The notes beneath the pieces are model-generated. The model did no database searches, had not been told where the DNA came from, and was given only the letters and a program-made list of their open reading frames with translations. The position numbers and the translations under genes are program-made. From Rhexocercosporidium sp. MPI-PUGE-AT-0058 (taxonomy: Eukaryota > Ascomycota > Leotiomycetes > Helotiales), in the NCBI GenBank assembly GCA_020746875.1, contig JAGTJL010000002.1, positions 3,038,001 through 3,102,000 on the forward strand: a stretch of DNA of 64,000 nucleotides, written 5' to 3'. Position 1 is the stretch's first letter; each line of letters opens with the position of its first letter. This document shows, one piece after another, positions 23,318 to 35,266 of this stretch.

Positions 23318-25732
23318 TCACAACCTACTCCCCCTTCCCTCCAGTCTATCCTTCCTCCGTCTTTCAACCCCCCAACTACCCACCACCTGCATAGCTTCCT
23401 TGCCACCACCTTCAACAGTCTTATCCTTCAGCACGCCAGCAAGACATTTCCAGGGATCTCTCGCACCACCCCACTTCAGAACTTCATCCTTGAACCTCTC
23501 ACCATTATCCCTCGCTAGCCCACCACCATCTCTCCCACCCTCGAAAACCTTCTGCCAGATCCTCTCAGCTAAGACCCTGTCAAAGAGGTAGCTGTAGTAC
23601 GAGCCACCGTAGCCGAACATGTGTCCGAAGAATCCCTGCCACGATGTACCAGCTGGGTCTAGAGGCATGGCGCCGTGTTGGCGTTGGAGAGAATGATAGA
23701 TTTCGGTGGAATCGAAAGACGGGTTTAGAGGGAGCGAAGAGTGGCATGCTTGGTCGAGGAGTGAAAGAATGAGTTGGTTCTCTGTATCCACGCCCTCGAA
23801 TTTCTTGTCGAGAGCTAGTTTCTCGGCTACCATCTCGTAAGGAAGTGGCTGGTCTGTCTCGTAGTGACGAGCAAAGAGCGCGAGAACAGAAGAATCTGCT
23901 GCAAAGTGCTCCATGATAATGGATGGCAGTTCCGCGAAATCGGTAGCGCATCTCGTGCCGGAAACTTCTTGGAAATTTGTGCGGCCGAGGATGGAGTGGA
24001 TAGCGTGACCCATTTCGTGGAAGAGGGTTGTTACTTCGTTGAAGCTTAAAAGAGAAGGCTTTTTGGAGCCGGGGGTGGTGGCAAAATTACAGATCAGCGC
24101 AATTATGGGGAGTTGCATGACTCCGGTTGGGGTCTTTGAGAATGCCATACCGTCGTTGGCAGCTTGTTCTGCCGACTCAAAGAGTGGATTGGCAATTGCT
24201 GCCGCCTCTTGAATTTCCCCATCTCGAATTCGTCTAGAACATCGGATTGTAAAATGTGCTGGGTTGGGTGATTTGCCATGACGCGCAAACAGGTCGCAGT
24301 ACATTACTGCTACATGACCATCTGTCTCTGATATTATATCAAGAGTCCGCACATCAGAGTTCCACGTTTCTCCCGGCAGGTTCTCCCGAGGTACGAATTT
24401 GATTCCATAGAGGCGAGTAAAGAGCCTCGAGATTCCTTGCATCACCCTTCCAAGTGAGAAGTACGAAGATAGAAAATCCGAATTTCGCAGCCGCGACGGC
24501 ACTGAGGATAGAACCTGCGACATGTAGAACTCCTTATCCCAGGGCTCCAGAATTGCGTTTGGGTTTCTCGTGTAAGATCTCTTGGCCGACAACAAATCGA
24601 CCAAGCAAGACTCAACATGATGTCGATTATCTTTTGATAACTCTTGCAGGAAACCGTTAACCGCTTCGGGAGTCTTCGCCATCTTATCCTCTAGGGACAT
24701 ATGTGCATAGCTTTGAAACTTTGAAAGCTTTGCCAGCTCAGCTCTCTTAGTCAAGAGAGATTGAAGCCTCGCGAGAGAGCTTTTTGAGGCTGTCCGACTT
24801 GCTGCAAAGATCTGCCTCCTCACATTCTCATCGTAGACACTGTGCAATGCAGCGCTAGCAGGTTCACCTATGGTCGGGAGAGTGACTTGTCCCCAGCGTG
24901 TGAATTCCTTCACCAGCATCGGGTCCATACCATACAAGCTGCTACTCTTGAACGTGAGGTACTGCTGTTCCGGCTCCATATTATCAACGAAATCAGACCC
25001 CACTTGACTTATCTCCTGGGAAAGCTTCACAAACTTCTCCTTATCATCTTGGGGCAGGTCGATAGCTGATTTTGCAAAGTCTCTCTGCAAGATCCTCGCC
25101 ACAAGCTGTTCCTCCTCGCTCCATGTAGATCCAGCTATTTTTATAGCAATATCCAATTGCCGCGCCAATCCCGTAGTCGTGTTTAAAACATTCATATATT
25201 CGTACATCATAGCATGAGCCTTGGCCGCGGCATGATTGATCCTCGGGTCCGGATGTGTGGCCTTGACAAAGTCCGAAAGATCAATAATTCGGCATAGCGT
25301 ATCACTCAGCCGCTCCAGTTCCTTAACCACATGTTGATAGTCCTCTGTACTTGAAGCTGCCAGGACCTTCGCCACTATTCTCTTCGCCTTCTCCAAACTT
25401 GTATTCGCAAACTGCTCGAAACCTCGAGGGTTCGTCAGATATCGATTTTGGAACAGTCCAGCATTGCTTCCTGACTTCGAAGACTGCGAATAATCCCTCC
25501 AGAAGCCCGGCGAGTCAAATATTTGCCCCAGTATCTTATCATCATGCTGCAATCCAGGAGTCGTAGCATTCAACGCTACCTGTCCACGAGCAGGTTTGTG
25601 TACCAGCGTAACCGGGGATTTGACGGGTGTTGAAGGCACTGCTTGGACATGATTACGTCGAATTCGCGGAGGAAGCTGTCGTCGAATACATCTCGAACAT
25701 ATCCAGGGTCGAGGAATGGCCGATCTGAACAT
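23318..25732 (-). CDS. OCT1: Mitochondrial intermediate peptidase, 804 aa
   Basis: A single exon of 804 codons, matching the usual length of about 750-800. The N-terminus is rich in Arg and has no acidic residue before about residue 60 (MFRSAIPRPWICSRCIRRQL), as expected for a matrix presequence. The M3 zinc site is FHEMGHAIHS, with HEMGH at residues 572-576; the downstream block LPSIIMEHFA supplies the third zinc ligand and the GTSWQGFFGHMFGYGGSYYSY block closes the active site. The enzyme trims an octapeptide from many imported precursors after MPP. It is head-to-head with a MICOS-subunit gene 230 bp away. No stop, frameshift or intron is seen. Confidence 0.95.
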   Translation of the reverse strand: MFRSAIPRPWICSRCIRRQLPPRIRRNHVQAVPSTPVKSPVTLVHKPARGQVALNATTPGLQHDDKILGQIFDSPGFWRDYSQSSKSGSNAGLFQNRYLTNPRGFEQFANTSLEKAKRIVAKVLAASSTEDYQHVVKELERLSDTLCRIIDLSDFVKATHPDPRINHAAAKAHAMMYEYMNVLNTTTGLARQLDIAIKIAGSTWSEEEQLVARILQRDFAKSAIDLPQDDKEKFVKLSQEISQVGSDFVDNMEPEQQYLTFKSSSLYGMDPMLVKEFTRWGQVTLPTIGEPASAALHSVYDENVRRQIFAASRTASKSSLARLQSLLTKRAELAKLSKFQSYAHMSLEDKMAKTPEAVNGFLQELSKDNRHHVESCLVDLLSAKRSYTRNPNAILEPWDKEFYMSQVLSSVPSRLRNSDFLSSYFSLGRVMQGISRLFTRLYGIKFVPRENLPGETWNSDVRTLDIISETDGHVAVMYCDLFARHGKSPNPAHFTIRCSRRIRDGEIQEAAAIANPLFESAEQAANDGMAFSKTPTGVMQLPIIALICNFATTPGSKKPSLLSFNEVTTLFHEMGHAIHSILGRTNFQEVSGTRCATDFAELPSIIMEHFAADSSVLALFARHYETDQPLPYEMVAEKLALDKKFEGVDTENQLILSLLDQACHSSLPLNPSFDSTEIYHSLQRQHGAMPLDPAGTSWQGFFGHMFGYGGSYYSYLFDRVLAERIWQKVFEGGRDGGGLARDNGERFKDEVLKWGGARDPWKCLAGVLKDKTVEGGGKEAMQVVGSWGVERRRKDRLEGRGSRL

Positions 25733-25962
25733 TCCTCCCAGTATTGAGAATATGTACAGAGGAGGCGGAGGTTGAAGGTTGTGAATATTGCAGCCTTGCG
25801 AGTTGTGCCGAGGGAATAGAAATATTTATGCAGAAGCCTCCCGTTTATGCAAATTCTGCATAAAAACATGCGCGAACCTCAACATCCAAGCTTGATCAAG
25901 ATCCACTTCATCAACCTCACTGCACTCCGCAATTGAACGCCCACGTCGTCGCCAATTGAGTT
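25733..25962. promoter_or_regulatory. Shared 230-bp divergent promoter of two mitochondrial genes
   Basis: The start codons of OCT1 (minus) and the ApoO-like gene (plus) face away from each other across 230 bp. Both products are mitochondrial. Coordinated control is plausible but no defined operator can be pointed to. Confidence 0.55.
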
Positions 25963-26793
25963 ATGGCTTCGAGATTATTGCTGCGGCAGGTAAGCAGATT
26001 ACGGAATTCCATTGGGTGTCTGCTAACATGAACAGCGCGTTGCGCCTGTGGCTACCAGTGCCATCATCGCTGGCATAGCTCTTTTCCCAAAGAACATGCA
26101 CGCAGAAGCTCTAGAGGAATCGAATGTATATATCACTCTCTCAGTCTAGCTATCAGCTTCCTCTAACAATATCTGCAGGCTAAGAAGCCCATCTACGACG
26201 ACTTCGAGCTTCCAGCGGCACCCACCAAATCCCCGCCTTCCTCCGAATGGACCCCAGAACCCACGAAGTCCACATCGCCTACACCCACTGACCGACTTGC
26301 AGTACAAATCAGAAAGACTAGACTATTCCTTTACAACCATGTTGCAGCCGCAGAGAACAAAGTCAACGAATTGATGGATTCCGCGCTGCACCTCGAAGAC
26401 AGCTTCACCAGCACGGTAGCTTCTCTCGCGCCCTCACCACAATCCGGCGAGAAGCTCATGCCAGGCACTCTGTACGTACTGGTAGCCGCTATGACTGGAA
26501 GTATCGTATCGCGTAACCGCAACATTGTCCTCAGAGGAGCTATTCCACTGGCCGTTGGAATTGGTGCTGGTTGGGTAGTTCTGCCAGTGACGATGCGCAA
26601 TGTCTCGGATTTGCTGTGGAAGTACGAGCAGAGATTCCCAGCGATTGCGGATGGACATCTCAGGACGAGAGAGGGTGTTGAGAAGGCGTGGAGAATGGCA
26701 AGAATTCATACTCAGCAGGCAGTCGATATTGTGGATGATAAAGTTAGTGGGGGGAGAGCGGTGGTTGAGGACTGGGTCAAGAAGGGTAAATGA
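25963..26793 (+). CDS. MICOS complex subunit of the MIC26/MIC27 (ApoO) family, 243 aa
   Basis: Exons 25963-25989, 26036-26125 and 26179-26793 join in frame to 243 residues. The introns are 46 and 53 nt; the first carries GCTAAC. The N-terminus MASRLLLRQRVAPVATSAIIAG is a basic, hydroxylated presequence followed by a short hydrophobic stretch. The centre has the ApoO pattern: FLYNHVAAAENKVNE, then two hydrophobic segments separated by a charged turn (LYVLVAAMTGSIVSRNRN and the AIPLAVGIGAGWVVLPV block). The C-terminal helix is basic. Family members sit in the inner mitochondrial membrane, bind cardiolipin and shape crista junctions. MIC26 and MIC27 cannot be told apart from sequence reading alone. 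Confidence 0.85.
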
Positions 26794-26983
26794 GCGAGGG
26801 ATTGAGACATGTAAATGTGTTCTCTGTACAAACAATAGAATGTTCTTTTTGTTCGGTAGTGGTCAGGCTTATGCCTTGTGCTAGATCGCTGTTCAATATT
26901 GCCAAGTGGACGATGCCTAATCTTCCAACAGACAAGATACATGGCACTCGTTTCTACCTTGCTCTTGCCTTTCCCGTCGCAAG
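26794..26983. other. Short convergent spacer
   Basis: The 190 bp between the ApoO-like stop and the SMI1/KNR4-domain gene stop on the other strand must hold two 3' ends. Confidence 0.4.
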
Positions 26984-28820
26984 TCAGTTTTGAGAACTCA
27001 TGAGTGAGAACTGGACCCCAGCGGCATCCTGCTCTGAGTTGCAATCCACTTTTACCCAGTCATCGTCACTCTCATCTCCGATCTTCCCCTTCTTATTCTT
27101 CTCTCCAACATTTTCCTCGGGACTTTCAATTTTCTCCCCATCTCCCCCCTTTCCACTCTCCTCATCCTCAGTATCATCTTCCACAATCAATTCTCCCTTC
27201 TCATCATAATGCTCGACTTTCTCCCCCTTCTCGACCATCTCCTCCACGCCCTCCACGAGACTTGCAACCCAATCCCACATTGTAGCCCAATGACTTACAG
27301 AAGCCGACCAATTCGTCATATGACAATACCGATATTCATGATGTCCAACATCCCTATCTCTTGCCATACCTTTCCACATATCATGTGGGATTATATAATG
27401 TCTAAAGCCGTCACTCTCTGTGCCACATTCCAACTGAAGCATATCGTGATGTTCCTCTTGAGAGAGATCAAGATTATCTGGATAAAAATCCCCATCGAAG
27501 TGGTATAGTTCGGTTTCCCCAGCGTCAAAGAACATGGAGTCTATACCTGCAATTCCACCCGCGAGGAAGTGCCAACCTCCTTTGAACCTATTTTCTCCAT
27601 CAGTCTCTGGCCTCAACCTAAGACCATCCTTTAGATATTGCTGGTAGACAGAAATTTACTCACCCATTCGCAACCCTACACATATCCTTAAAGTCCCTCG
27701 GCAACTCGCCGAACTGCTCCTCAGCCTCCTCAATCTCCTCCTGACTAGCTGGCTCATTCAAAATGCCCCTCCAAGAAAAAACTCCCTGTTCTCTATATTC
27801 CCTCTTATTAACCTTCCAACTCCCTCTCGCCAACCTCTCCAAAAGCTCTTTCCAACCAACCTTCTCCGGCGCCAAGCTCCATTGCCTCCCCTCTTTCGCC
27901 CTCAACTCCAACGCCCCAACCACACCTTTCACCAAGACATTCGCATCCTCCTCCTTGATAAAATACGCATTCCCCTCCCTTCCCTTCTTATTCAACAAAG
28001 GCAAAACATCCCAAATCCCGGGAAGAAACAATAACCCCTCCAACGTCCCCCCATCACAAAATCCATCCTTGCACAACGCATCACTCAGAATGGCACTCGC
28101 TGTATCCAACTCTCCAAGTCTAATTGCCAACTCAATCGGCAACCTCCTATACAACAACGAACTATGTCTCCGATACCTCGCCTCCTTACTCCCATCATTC
28201 TCGCCCTTCTTCTCAGGCAAAGCATACAACTTCAACGCCGCATCAAGCGCCTCTCTCATCCTCGACGTCGAAACATACGTCCCGCGAACTTTCGTCTTGG
28301 CGAGTAAACGACTGCACATAGCGAGCATCTTCGGATCCTCGCTCTCCCGCCAACAATGCACGTATTTCGGCTCACGGAGGTTGCAATGCTCGAGCATCCA
28401 GCCTGTGAGTGTACATTCGCGGAACTTGCCCCATCTTGCAAATTCTAGTCTTTCTTCGACTGTTTGGTTGGGGGGCGTGCAAATAGGTGGTGCGTTTTCC
28501 GGTCTCGGATGGGTTGAGGGGTGGGTGAGCCAGAATGCTTCTAGCGGGAGCGTCGTGGGGACTGTGGACTCTTCGTGTTGGGAGGGCGGAATGATGGATG
28601 GGCCGTGGGTGTAGATTGATGAGAGGAGGGTGTTGGCTTGCGAGAGGTGGTTTGAGAGGAGGAGGAGCTGGGAGAGGTGTAAGGTTTGGCGGATTCCGTG
28701 GGCTGGGCAGATAGGCTCAAGGAGGAGGGAGATGAGTTTTGAGAGGGGATAGGGTGTCCATGATCCGCAGTTCATGTCGTGAGGGACTTCGGAAGTGATG
28801 AAGTATGTTTCGGTGGCCAT
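26984..28820 (-). CDS. SMI1/KNR4-domain protein, 596 aa
   Basis: Exons 27664-28820 and 26984-27617, split by a 46-nt intron (gtgagt...gtcttag), give 596 residues from the ATG at 28820, which has a good context (aaaATGgcc). An in-frame ATG at 28907 would add 29 residues. The middle is helical, rich in Leu (LSQLLLLSNHLSQANTLLSS) and may form TPR-like or similar helices. The SMI1/KNR4 signature spans the intron: EEIEEAEEQFGELPRDFK, VANGLRPETDGEN, then WHFLAGGIAGIDSMFFDAG. The tail is strongly acidic (EKGEKVEHYDEKGELIVEDD). The family includes yeast Knr4, a regulator of cell-wall synthesis and calcineurin signalling; this protein is larger with the domain near its C-terminus, so the role is not assured. 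Confidence 0.8.
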
Positions 28821-30316
28821 TTTGGCGTTGGAGTCGATATGGTTGAGCGGTAGGTTCCAAGGCTCGGGGTTTGAGAGCAGGTCAAAGTTCCTTAACGAGA
28901 TATACAAAGATCAAATGCCGATTTTACATTTACTCAAGAACTGATATGAGATTCAGATGGCTCAAGGGATATTGTATAGTTCGCTATATACATGTTCACG
29001 AACCCCGCGATATTAAAGCTAACGTAAAAACGAAAAGGGGGGCACAGCTTAAGCGAGCTGGTGCCTGCGATCTGCCTAAAGTCTTGGAACGTCCACTAGC
29101 CAACGGATCTGATATAAACATTCAGTGGAGACGGCGCAAGCAACTTTGCCATACACTTGCACAGAGTGACAATTAAGTACCTCTTAGGTCCAAAAATGGA
29201 CTTCGAACTTACTCTTTCGCTTTTCAAGCCTGGATTAGAGCCCGACTTTAGCGAGAGGAGCGAGCAACGAGAATGTCCTCGCGACTTTTCCTGCTCTTCT
29301 CCTCATCGTTTTAGCGTTTCCCAACAACAGTCAATCAATTCTTCTGTGCCGTTTCTGATTTATTTGTTATGCGTGATGGCAGCCCCATCAACAGCTAGAT
29401 GTCCGATCGTTAGGTTCTTGAGTTCGAGCTTCATTGCATCCTGCTTCTTCAAATTCATGATTTGGGGTCGGCAACAACACTCCAGTGAGAGCAGCCATAT
29501 ACCCAGAAAGAAGCCGCATTGCAGGCCTTCGAGTGCTCATTCTGCAGGGAAGCCCTCTTTCTTCTCCCTACCGCCATCGACCTCAATTAGAGCAGGCTCA
29601 GAAGCTGGTCAGGATCGTGTCTTGCAGCTCCTTGGCAAGAGCAGCCGACCCAGCTCTGCAGCTCTGTGCGCTTCCCTGGACTTCAGATGCACTGATAATG
29701 ATTTGGGAGGCCACCAAACAATGAATCTAGGCATTCTCCATTCGCTGTGGTTTCGTTTTCCGTCGTTCGTTCGTTTGCATTGTAGTCGGGCGTTCTCCAG
29801 GTTGTGGCTGAACCCATGAGGCTTCATCGATGATCTGCATCTCCCATTGGAAGGCCTCCAGTGAAGGAACCCAAGCGCACACACTCGAAAGCCATATCAC
29901 AGCTTATCCCGCCCTCATATGACTGGAAGGCCTCTGATGGATTTTGTGGGTCTCCGCTGCCAGAGTTGCGACCCTCAGTATAAGTAAATGTCTTGCTTCC
30001 TCTCCACTCCCTCTTCTCTCATCAACATCCGCATTCAACCTTCTTTGGAACCGAAATTTTCGCCGTATTCGCGGCTCTCTGCGCCCGGACAGGCGCCTCT
30101 CAATAAAGCCGCGGGTGTTACCGCTGCATAAGCGGTGTGCACCTGCGCATCCTCTGCCAAATCCTTAACAACTGCTGTGGTGTCTGTTACTCCTTGTCAA
30201 AGGACCAGCCAACCGTGGATCCTAGATCCACCCTCCTTCAGCCACCACCAAATGTTTTAGATACACCCTCTCCGATTGATGTTTCCAAGTGTTCATTCAC
30301 TTGGGGAGAAGCTGCC
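28821..30316. promoter_or_regulatory. Divergent promoter region, 1.5 kb
   Basis: Lies between the SMI1/KNR4 and zinc-finger gene starts. A pyrimidine-rich stretch at about 29995-30025 (cttgcttcctctccactccctcttctctcatc) resembles fungal transcription-start regions and is preceded by cagtataagtaaa. The open frame 29157-29819 lacks motifs and looks like leader or chance sequence. The zinc-finger frame itself is open back to 30137. Confidence 0.45.
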
Positions 30317-31097
30317 ATGGAACGCCACGATGACAGCCCCAACCCGGTTCAACGCGATCGCACCGAGATGGTCTCCGAAAGTCAAATCATCACAGGCGGA
30401 GGTGTAATGCGCAACGATTTCCTTTCCGACTTTTCACCCAACTCTCGTGTGGTATCCAGATTCTCTAGTCCTTCATTTGATGATGGGAGCGGATATCATA
30501 CTTCAACATCAACACATTCGCCAAGCCTCGTTCTGGACGGATCCATACCGACCCAACTTGCGTCGCTATCACCAGCTCGAGGTCTCAATGCTACACCAAG
30601 CATGCACGGCCCTGGCCCTATCTCAATGCCGAATGGTGAGTTCATGTGTCCTCAATGTCCTAGGAAATTCGACGGATTTGTCAAAGCAAGGTACATTACC
30701 AGTCCGATTGGCCTTCCTCAATTGCTGATGCTAAGCAGTCGACATCTTCAAGAATATCGACACACGTTCGCCTGTCCAGTGGCTGGTTGTCGATGGAGCT
30801 TCTGTCTCGATAAAGATCTGCGCCGCCACTCCCTCCAACGTACGCATCGACCACGCCGATTATCTTGTCCCGTGGTTGGGTGCAACCACAAGCGTCCAGG
30901 ATCTGACAACACGTTTAGTCGACCGGATTTATTGAAGAGACATATGACGAACTTTCATCGTCCTACTCCAGCACATGAATCAACATTGATTGTAAGTCGG
31001 CCTCAATCATCATACTCGATGATACAGAGTGCTTACTTACTGGATGCAGAACCACCCCGGAAGACACGGCCAAGATAAAACCAGGCACCAGAAATAA
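30317..31097 (+). CDS. C2H2-type zinc-finger protein, 224 aa
   Basis: Exons 30317-30690, 30739-30991 and 31050-31097 join to 224 residues; introns are 48 nt (branch GCTAAG) and 58 nt (gtaagt...atgcag). The chosen start (gccATGgaa) has a strong context; an in-frame ATG at 30137 would give 284 residues. The N-terminal half is Ser/Pro-rich and likely disordered. Fingers follow: CPQCPRKFDGFVKASRHLQ then YRH; a CPVAGCRWSFCLDKDLRRH finger; and CPVVGCNHKRPGSDNTFSRP with KRHMTNFH. The first finger is only complete when intron 1 is removed, which supports that splice. If the last intron is retained the protein ends at 31078 with a different tail. Such proteins bind DNA or act as nuclear regulators; targets are unknown. 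Confidence 0.75.
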
Positions 31098-32111
31098 TGG
31101 TGTACGTGAACATGTGGCGGATGTCTCTACCTTTCTCTCTCTCTTTTTGTATCTGGGGATCAGTACCATGAGTGGTACGTGTAAGAACTGCAATCAAAGC
31201 TGGGCAAAGGTGGCTCTTTGCTCGCTCCCCGCGGTCGCTATCACTTGAGCTCAGAGCTTTCCAGCCCAAAGGTTGGGTTGGGTTTGTGCTTAGGTGGGGG
31301 GAAAGGCTCTGATTGGTAGGCAGAAGGGTGTATCCCGCCACATACACTCGGCCATACGTCTGTCCTCTTTTCCTCGATCTGATCGGGGAGGAGGATTCCT
31401 TTTCCCAAAAATCTTAATTTCTCTTAGTTCGATGTACGGAAGACTGCTTTATGAAAGTTGCGGAATAACCTTTTCATTTTGGCAAGCAAAGCCAACTTTA
31501 TGATCATTGCCGAATGATGAATGATGAATGATGAATGATGATTGATGAATGACGGTTGATATATTTTTGTTTCCTTCAGCGAATCCTTTGCTTTGTAGCC
31601 AGTAGGAGGCAGAACACAGAACAATTAGACCAAAAGTAACAGTACCTCCGTTTCGTTACTGGTGAATTAATGATGATGCTGCTTGGACAACCAAATCTTG
31701 TGGCTGTGACATTAGGAGACAAGATGCCGTGTGTTCAGGCGCCCTTCCAGAAGTCGATTGAGTTACCCTAGCAGAGCAACCCAACGTGTGTATCATGTTC
31801 TGCCATTAGCTTACTTTATCTTTACTCAGGGGCTTACATTATAGGTGGATGGCCAGCTTTGGAGTCAAGCTCTGTTGCTATTTTCAAGTCAATTGAGTTT
31901 GTAAGACCTTCCGTTTCTAGCGCGTAATTACGCTCACTTCAAAAATACCTCCACGCCCTGATACACCCTGATAGAGTCACGACATTCATTTCGGCTGTGG
32001 TCAAGTATAACTAGTCAATATGCATTTCCATTCGTGTTCGCAGGATGCCCTTGCACTAAACACTCAACCAGGGTATATAGGTACTTTCTCCCTCCTCTTC
32101 CTCTCCGCCAT
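31098..32111. other. Convergent spacer with heptamer repeat
   Basis: The region holds the 3' ends of the zinc-finger and permease genes and one short tandem repeat listed separately. No coding region is recognised. Confidence 0.4.
31512..31560. repeat. Tandem heptamer GAATGAT, about seven copies
   Basis: Four exact GAATGAT units run from 31512, followed by GATTGAT, GAATGAC and GGTTGAT with one or two changes each. It is a minisatellite-like array in an intergenic region. Confidence 0.9.
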
Positions 32112-33705
32112 CTAAATCGCCACATTCGCACAACTAAAAGCCGGCTTAGTCCCCCCGGCATAATCCGCAATAATCGCCTTAACAGCTGCATACAACCCCG
32201 GCCCCAACAAAAACAGCCCACAAGCCATAACAAATATATGCACCACAGTCAACACACTCCTAACCATACCATTCCACAGTTTCCCCTTATACAACTGCCA
32301 ATATGCGACAGCGAAGAAGATGAACCCGAAGAAAGAATCGAACGCCGCTCCGAGAAGGGATAGGAAATCGCCCATCGAGGGGACGACTTCCGCGAAGATG
32401 AACGCGATGGCCCAAATGCCGACCATGAGGGCGCCCCAGATGCCCCACCCGGTGAAGGTGTTGCTGTGGGCGTGGTGCGAGGTGCCGAGGATGCGGAAAT
32501 AGATGAATTTCGCTGTGACGTTGGCGTAGATAACGCCGATGACGAGGGTGGGCACGATCACGAAAGCGAATGAGCCTTTCTTATACGCCGTCACGCCGAG
32601 AGATCCGAATGCAGGCGCGGTGGAGTACTGGCCCAGATACCTGAAGCCTACGGATGGAGGCACGATGAAGAGGAATGTGCTCATTGCCGCGAGGACGGCG
32701 AGGGACTTGGGGAAGTCTTGCGGTCTCTCCATCTCTGAGATGAAGGTGGGGAAGAGAATCTGCGGGACCCAGAGGAAGGTTATGTTAAGTACGGCGTTCA
32801 TGCAAGCGATCCAGTCGGTGCCTTTTTGGGGGAAAGCATAGGTTTTCACTTCGCCGAGGGATGGGTAGTTGCCGCCGTAGCCGTAGAGAGGAGCGTCTTC
32901 TATGCCGGCGAAGATGAGGAAGAGGAGGATGGCGATGCCCATGCAGAACGAGGAGAACATCGACATGAACGAGACGTGGTTTAGGGTTCGGGGAAGGGAC
33001 ATGATTATCCCCATTATGGTGGTGATGACGCTGAAGATGACGGTGCAGAGGGAATGATCTGAGAGCGTGTTGAGCACTTTGGCACCGGTCAGAACATGGA
33101 ATCCGATCAAGATGATGTTGTTGGCGAGGAGCATGAAGGCTGTGAATTCATATGCGATGCGAGATTTTCCGAAGACGTAGTAGCCGAAATCACCTGGTTC
33201 GTGTGAGCTTGGTTGAAAGCTGGGGACTGAAATGGAGACTTACAGATGTCTTTGATTTGAGGATGCTTCATGATGAACTTGTGCATAGTGATGGATGTTA
33301 TCCAGAACAGAATTCCAGCAACCACCATGGTTATTATGCCAGGGACCCATCCCAAGACACTGAGGATGTGCGTTAGTGGTACTGCGATATAGAAGTTGAG
33401 AGAGTTAGAACTTACGAGAGCGACCAAGTCTGAGCCATTATCGCCAAGCACACCTGATCTCCAACGAGAAGCCAGGCGGCTCTCTGCCATGACATTGTTC
33501 GGAGTTTAATGTCATGTTGGTGGTCTGTCTCATCCTGTTAGCATCGTACACTCGGTCTATAATGGAAGCGAGGTCTCGTACCCTCGATAACCAAAGCAGT
33601 GATGGTATCAATAGAATCCGACTCATTCCCCGATTCAACGACTCCAGGGTTTGCGAAGACAGGGTCCTTCTTATCCTCGCCCACATAGGCAGGTGGTGTA
33701 GACAT
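32112..33705 (-). CDS. Amino acid permease of the Mtr (neutral amino acid) type, 476 aa
   Basis: Exons 33582-33705, 33416-33524, 33244-33359 and 32112-33193 join in frame to 476 residues; introns are 57, 56 and 50 nt. The N-terminal 50 residues are polar and acidic (cytosolic), followed by RTMSWQRAAWLLVGDQVCLA, the first membrane segment of the AAAP family, and about ten more hydrophobic segments such as LGWVPGIITMVVAGILFWI and AFVIVPTLVIGVIYANVTA. The pattern matches fungal permeases related to Neurospora Mtr, which import neutral and aromatic amino acids by proton symport at the plasma membrane. The YGYGGNYPSLGEVKTYAF loop is typical of the subgroup. Substrate range cannot be told. Confidence 0.85.
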
Positions 33706-35266
33706 AGTGGCACGAAGAAAAGTCAATATACCGAGTTTGTAAATACTCGCTTGATAAATCAGCTGTCAAACTAAGCCAGTGGTACAGAACGAGAGAGATC
33801 CGGGCCTATTCGAAAGGGAGATCGTCGGGCCCTTATGTACGTCCTTCTAGCACGGGAGTTCGAGTCCATTGTCCAATCCCCCAAGCTGAGAAAAACATGC
33901 ATGCATCCTTCACAACAGGCGTTATCACGCCTTCGCCCTAGTGTTGATGTGGGAGTGTAAGCGAGCAGGGGGCGAGCTGACCAGGGAGGGACAACATGCC
34001 CCGTTTTTAGCTAGAGGCTTCCAGAACGCCTGCAAGAGGTTTTCTCTAATTAACTAGCGAAATGCAAATATGATATGTGAAGCTGCCTGGTTTGATAGGA
34101 GCAACGACCGCGCCGCTAGAATGCTTAATCGCACGCCGCTTCATTGGCTATGCAAATGCACCTTGTCCATGGCGCCGGGAAGACCGAGGACAAGATTCAA
34201 GGACATGGAGGCAGGCGCTGTGGGGGTTGATGATAAGATAATGCAATGCTTTCCACAGTAATCACTGAAGCAGGCCAATGCCTCTTCTAGACTTTCTCTG
34301 ACGATAGCTAGGAAGCGGGGACACTATGGCCAGACTGGAAGTGAGAAAGTCAATCCGGACAGACGGAAAACAAATACGATTGTGAACTTGGCAACGAGTA
34401 ATCTTGTTGCATTTTCTTACAGTTGTGCTGTAGAGAATGCGAATTGTATCGTAACCTTGATCAGAGTTTGCGGCGTGCTCATAATGAGGCGGAATCGCGT
34501 GCTTCGCTACTTAGTAGGAAGGGTGCGTGCCCAGGTGGACGGGATGGAGTCTAGATTCGATGTAACCCAGCTGCCGGGTCACCAGGTAATCAGCTCTGCC
34601 GGAATCAGCCAGCGGATCCTAGGCTTCTGGTGAGATTCTTCGTTGCTCTCGCATGTTATGTGATGTGATTTGATATGGCATTCGGCGAATTACGATGCTG
34701 GCTGGGTGGGTATTTCTGTGCAGACCCTTTTTGGGATGGAAATCTTGCGATGTCGTTGGAGCGAGGAGTCCTCGCCTTGGTCCGGTGGTCAAGCTTCGTG
34801 GCTATCAGCTTGGCTGACTTGGCTTTGGTGAGGCGGAATTGACCAAGGAAGCTTGACCGAGAACGTGATTCTTTGTTTTGATAACATGTCTTTAGCAATT
34901 GACTTATGTTCGACCTAGAAGCTTCTTGATCTTCTATAATTGCCGATAAAGTGCAGTAAAAATCTCTGTGGAGGTTTATCATGTGATCACGTGCTATGTA
35001 AGTCATGTTATCTGAGATGTTTCGCGACAAAGGGTCTCTATGAGTGGGATGAGTGAGAAAAGAGGGATGGAGAGAGACCGAGAATCACGATACCCTATGA
35101 TCTGACCCCTTTCAAACCAGCTCTAATGAAGATTGAATTTTGCATGCATTTCCAGGGTATCAGTTACGAACTTTCCCCAATTCTCCGAAACAAAAACTCA
35201 GAACAAACCCCCCTCCTAACCCATTCTGTGGATGATGATATTTCAAAAGCAGCGATCGTGGAAGCC
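33706..35266. other. Intergenic, no gene recognised
   Basis: Upstream of the permease and downstream of the NACHT gene. Open frames (34070-34261, 34382-34633, 34656-35030) are short and show no domain. A B-box-like ggagttcgagtcc near 33847 has no tRNA around it. Confidence 0.45.

Noticed and set aside
29157..29819. Plus-strand frame of 220 codons
   Set aside because: Ser/Arg/Cys-rich with no domain and no clear start; it sits in a promoter and leader region.
33800..33900. tRNA-like B box (ggagttcgagtcc)
   Set aside because: No A box, acceptor stem or anticodon arm can be drawn around it.
34070..35030. Short frames on both strands downstream of the NACHT gene
   Set aside because: No motif, no splice pattern and no leader-like sequence.
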